64,000 bases of DNA from Liopterus haemorrhoidalis (lineage: Eukaryota > Arthropoda > Insecta > Coleoptera > Dytiscidae), in NCBI GenBank assembly GCA_963971575.1, contig OZ020611.1:64699381-64763380 (forward strand). The letters run 5' to 3'. A model generated the notes under the pieces. That model did no database searches. It saw only the letters and a program-made list of their open reading frames with translations, and was not told the DNA's origin. The translations under genes were made by a program, and so were the position numbers. Shown piece after piece: positions 61,741-64,000 of the stretch. The first letter of the stretch is position 1. Every line of letters starts with the position of its first letter.

Positions 61741-64000
61741 CCTTTATTTCCCCTCGACCTTTCGGTGTTTGGGTATTTACTACAACGTCCTATTAAATAT
61801 ACATTACATTTCATTACTTTACATTACAATTACAATTTATTTTATTCAATTCTCTTCCTTTCCAACCATTTCTTCGCCCCTCCTCCTATCTCCCTTCCAT
61901 TTCTTCCTTTCTGCTTCTCACCGGGCCTCTTCTTTCCTTCCTTTACCCCTCCCTGTTATTCTTCCCTAATCTCAATCCTTCTTGCCTCTAATTCCCTCGC
62001 CCACAGCAAAATATTTATAAAATATAAAACAAACATTCCTTTTTCAACCTCATCAAATACTTTATTCAATATTTCTACATCATTTCGATGAGTTTATATA
62101 CCCTTGCTATAAGTTTATAAGTCTTGCTGTAAATAGTGTTTACAAAAATTTCAAAGAAATTTTACAAGATGCTTAAAGATATTTGATTTTTATTTTATAG
62201 TACATAACACAAAGATGCATTTTAAACAAGAAACACCAATCACTTTTCAAAATGACCACTTCTAACTTATTACCCAACTCCTTTGCGGCCACTCAAAAAG
62301 CTTTTTCGAAAGCGTCAACGATTCAGAGGCGCCAATACCTTGATTCAGTTATATTTTGATAGGGCGGGAGATTTATTGGTACCACTAAGTTTAATTGTTA
62401 CGAGAAAAGGGTAAAAGCGTCGGTCAAAGTCTACTATAAAAACGTTTTGAAATCGATAGTTAAAGAACTCCCTCTTTGCTGCTCACCACTGGAGTTTCCA
62501 GCAAGATTTATAGGTAGCCCATAAGGCAAAGGCTGTGAAGCAGTGACTTGCAAACAATGTACTGGACCTTATTTCTCCTTGAGATTAGCTTCAACGCCTT
62601 GGACTACAAATTTTGGTCCGAGGACTTGGCTTCAGGACTTCAGGACTTGGCTTGTAAGAAGATACATTCTAAATCACTAGTCTGAAGTTCTCCTTGATGA
62701 AGGTAGAGTAGGGGGTTTCTATAGAAATCCTTCGTAATTCTGTTGACGTATGGCCGCAGAGAATTAACAGTCATTTTTTAGAATCTCACTGAAACATTGT
62801 AGATTAGGTACATTTTTTTTTTTTTTTTGACAAACGAAAGTATATCAACTACGGTTGCTACCTATTCGGGTTTGACCCGGAGGAATTTGAAAATTTGTGT
62901 CCCGGTTTCGGATCTGATCACTCTTAATTTGATCTTCAATTTTAATTCTTAAGTTATCGATATAGATCTGCCCAATTTTAGCGAACTGCCCTTTGCTCTT
63001 TAAATGACTATCGAAGTTGCTTCATCACACTCTTCAAACGATTTATTAAACAATATTACTAAATACAATCAAGTATTACCATACAGAAAGTTAGTCCGAC
63101 GGGTACACACATGGGTATACATTTTCTTGCACAAACCAATTAAATCCTTAAAAAAGTGCAATTAATTTATTACATTTTCCCAAAAATCCTATTTCTTATA
63201 ACCAGTATTTCCTGCGCCTCTATTTTCTTGTTCCAAATAAAACCGACTGTTGTAAAGTATTAAAACATAACAAGTAACACTACGTATATAATTGTTAAAT
63301 AACTTGAAACATTTAATCTACATAGTTATATAAATATTCATATAATATTTAATTTCCATTAGTTAGCATTGTTTCATTGTCTATCCCAAGTCTCGACTCA
63401 TTGTCTCTTCTGCAAGACTCGTTAACTGTCTGAAGGAGGCTGTTCCTCATCTCGTTCGCCCGAAGACTGATACAGTTTAGAGCGTTCGCGAGTGTTATGA
63501 CTATCGGCCACCCACCGTTGTAACACAGAGTCATAACCCGTTAGCTTTAACGGCACCAACTATGAAATTTCATTTGTGCGCTATCTTTATGACAGTACGT
63601 GACGGAAAATTATGCCTCCTTCGTGTCATCTAACCAACGTTCAGCTAGAGCTATTATATGGACTCATTCATTATGACTACAAAAAGAAATTGTCTGGAAA
63701 AAATTCTGAGCAATGAATTATGTGGAAAGAATTTTAAGAAAAATTTAGTGTCGAGGAAGTTAATGTGTACGAGTTGGTGAACGGAAGCTTTTGAAAAACT
63801 TTCGATGAATCTCGCTACACATTTAAGGACTTTTTTTGACAATATTAGCACACACTTGTCGCAGTTTTGGTTAATAAATTATGTATAATAACAAAGAAAC
63901 TATCAAAAATGAAATAGGTTGAACTCAAGATTAACACAAAACTAATAAAATCATGACAGCGAATTTTAAAAACAAAAAGAAATCAACCATATAAATTAAG
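61740..64000. other. Non-coding DNA to the end of the window
   Basis: The segment 61850-61980 is rich in C and T on the plus strand. A small tandem (GGACTTGGCTTCA, GGACTTCA, GGACTTGGCTT) lies at 62621-62652. No gene is recognised on either strand, and the ORFs here lack known motifs. Confidence 0.4.

Overview
The window looks like AT-rich, gene-poor nuclear DNA from an invertebrate, most likely an insect. The reasons are the density of mariner, Tc1, hAT and pogo transposons together with Jockey-, RTE- and R2/R4-type LINEs, the tRNA-derived SINE, the long TTA, TA, AAAT and CCGTCTGT microsatellites, and a eukaryotic tRNA-Gln gene with an oligo-T terminator. Some repeats resemble ones common in Lepidoptera, such as an RTE-like 3' end with GAT repeats at 14681-14745 and a dispersed family beside GTCTGTC tracts. 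I cannot fix the order from the sequence alone. I found no convincing host protein-coding gene: every ORF I could assign belongs to a transposable element, and nearly all are broken.

Layout. 1-6.2 kb: a perfect hairpin, a SINE, a repeat-family copy split by a TA-flanked DNA transposon, a foldback element and an RTE-like LINE remnant. 6.3-9.4 kb: a complete-ended Tc1 element (DD34E, IR/DR termini) inserted in a minus-strand LINE. 9.4-14.9 kb: mariner and RNase H-LINE fragments, an inverted array of GTGCGCG motifs, LINE 3' ends and hAT ends. 15.5-16.9 kb: a non-autonomous hAT with a perfect 8-bp target duplication. 17-23.6 kb: a mariner scrap, a Helitron-like fragment, tandem and inverted repeats, and a roughly 2-kb element with terminal inverted arrays of about 16-bp GC-rich units. 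24.2 kb: tRNA-Gln. 26.3-27.3 kb: a pogo/Tigger-like element and a MITE. 27.4-30.4 kb: four copies, plus one at 23.2 kb, of a LINE with a restriction-like endonuclease (R4/Dong-like), each with its 3' end joined to (TTA)n.

33.5-41.6 kb is a nest of cut-and-paste elements with visible target duplications: a piggyBac-type MITE (TTAA), two hAT elements each holding an internally deleted mariner, a tRNA SINE, and a hAT holding another hAT. 42-48 kb: a dispersed repeat family, two decayed LINEs and a CTGT-rich repeat. 49-52.6 kb: a possible solo LTR and mariner and LINE scraps. 52.6-55 kb: the best-preserved gene, a 698-codon LINE reverse transcriptase with an intact FADD motif but no endonuclease domain. 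56-60.3 kb: another deleted mariner, a MITE, a 300-bp octamer array, a DD41D-type transposase remnant and a Helitron-like element. The last 3.6 kb holds only a TA microsatellite.

These parts do not form a pathway. They are an archaeological record: LINEs leave (TTA)n tails, the Dong-like LINE sits in TTA arrays, and DNA transposons insert into older transposons. Most informative are the TTA-associated R4/Dong-like copies, the non-autonomous hATs whose ends are arrays of short self-complementary repeats, and the terminal GCGCCCCGACAAAT array at 21.5-23.6 kb.
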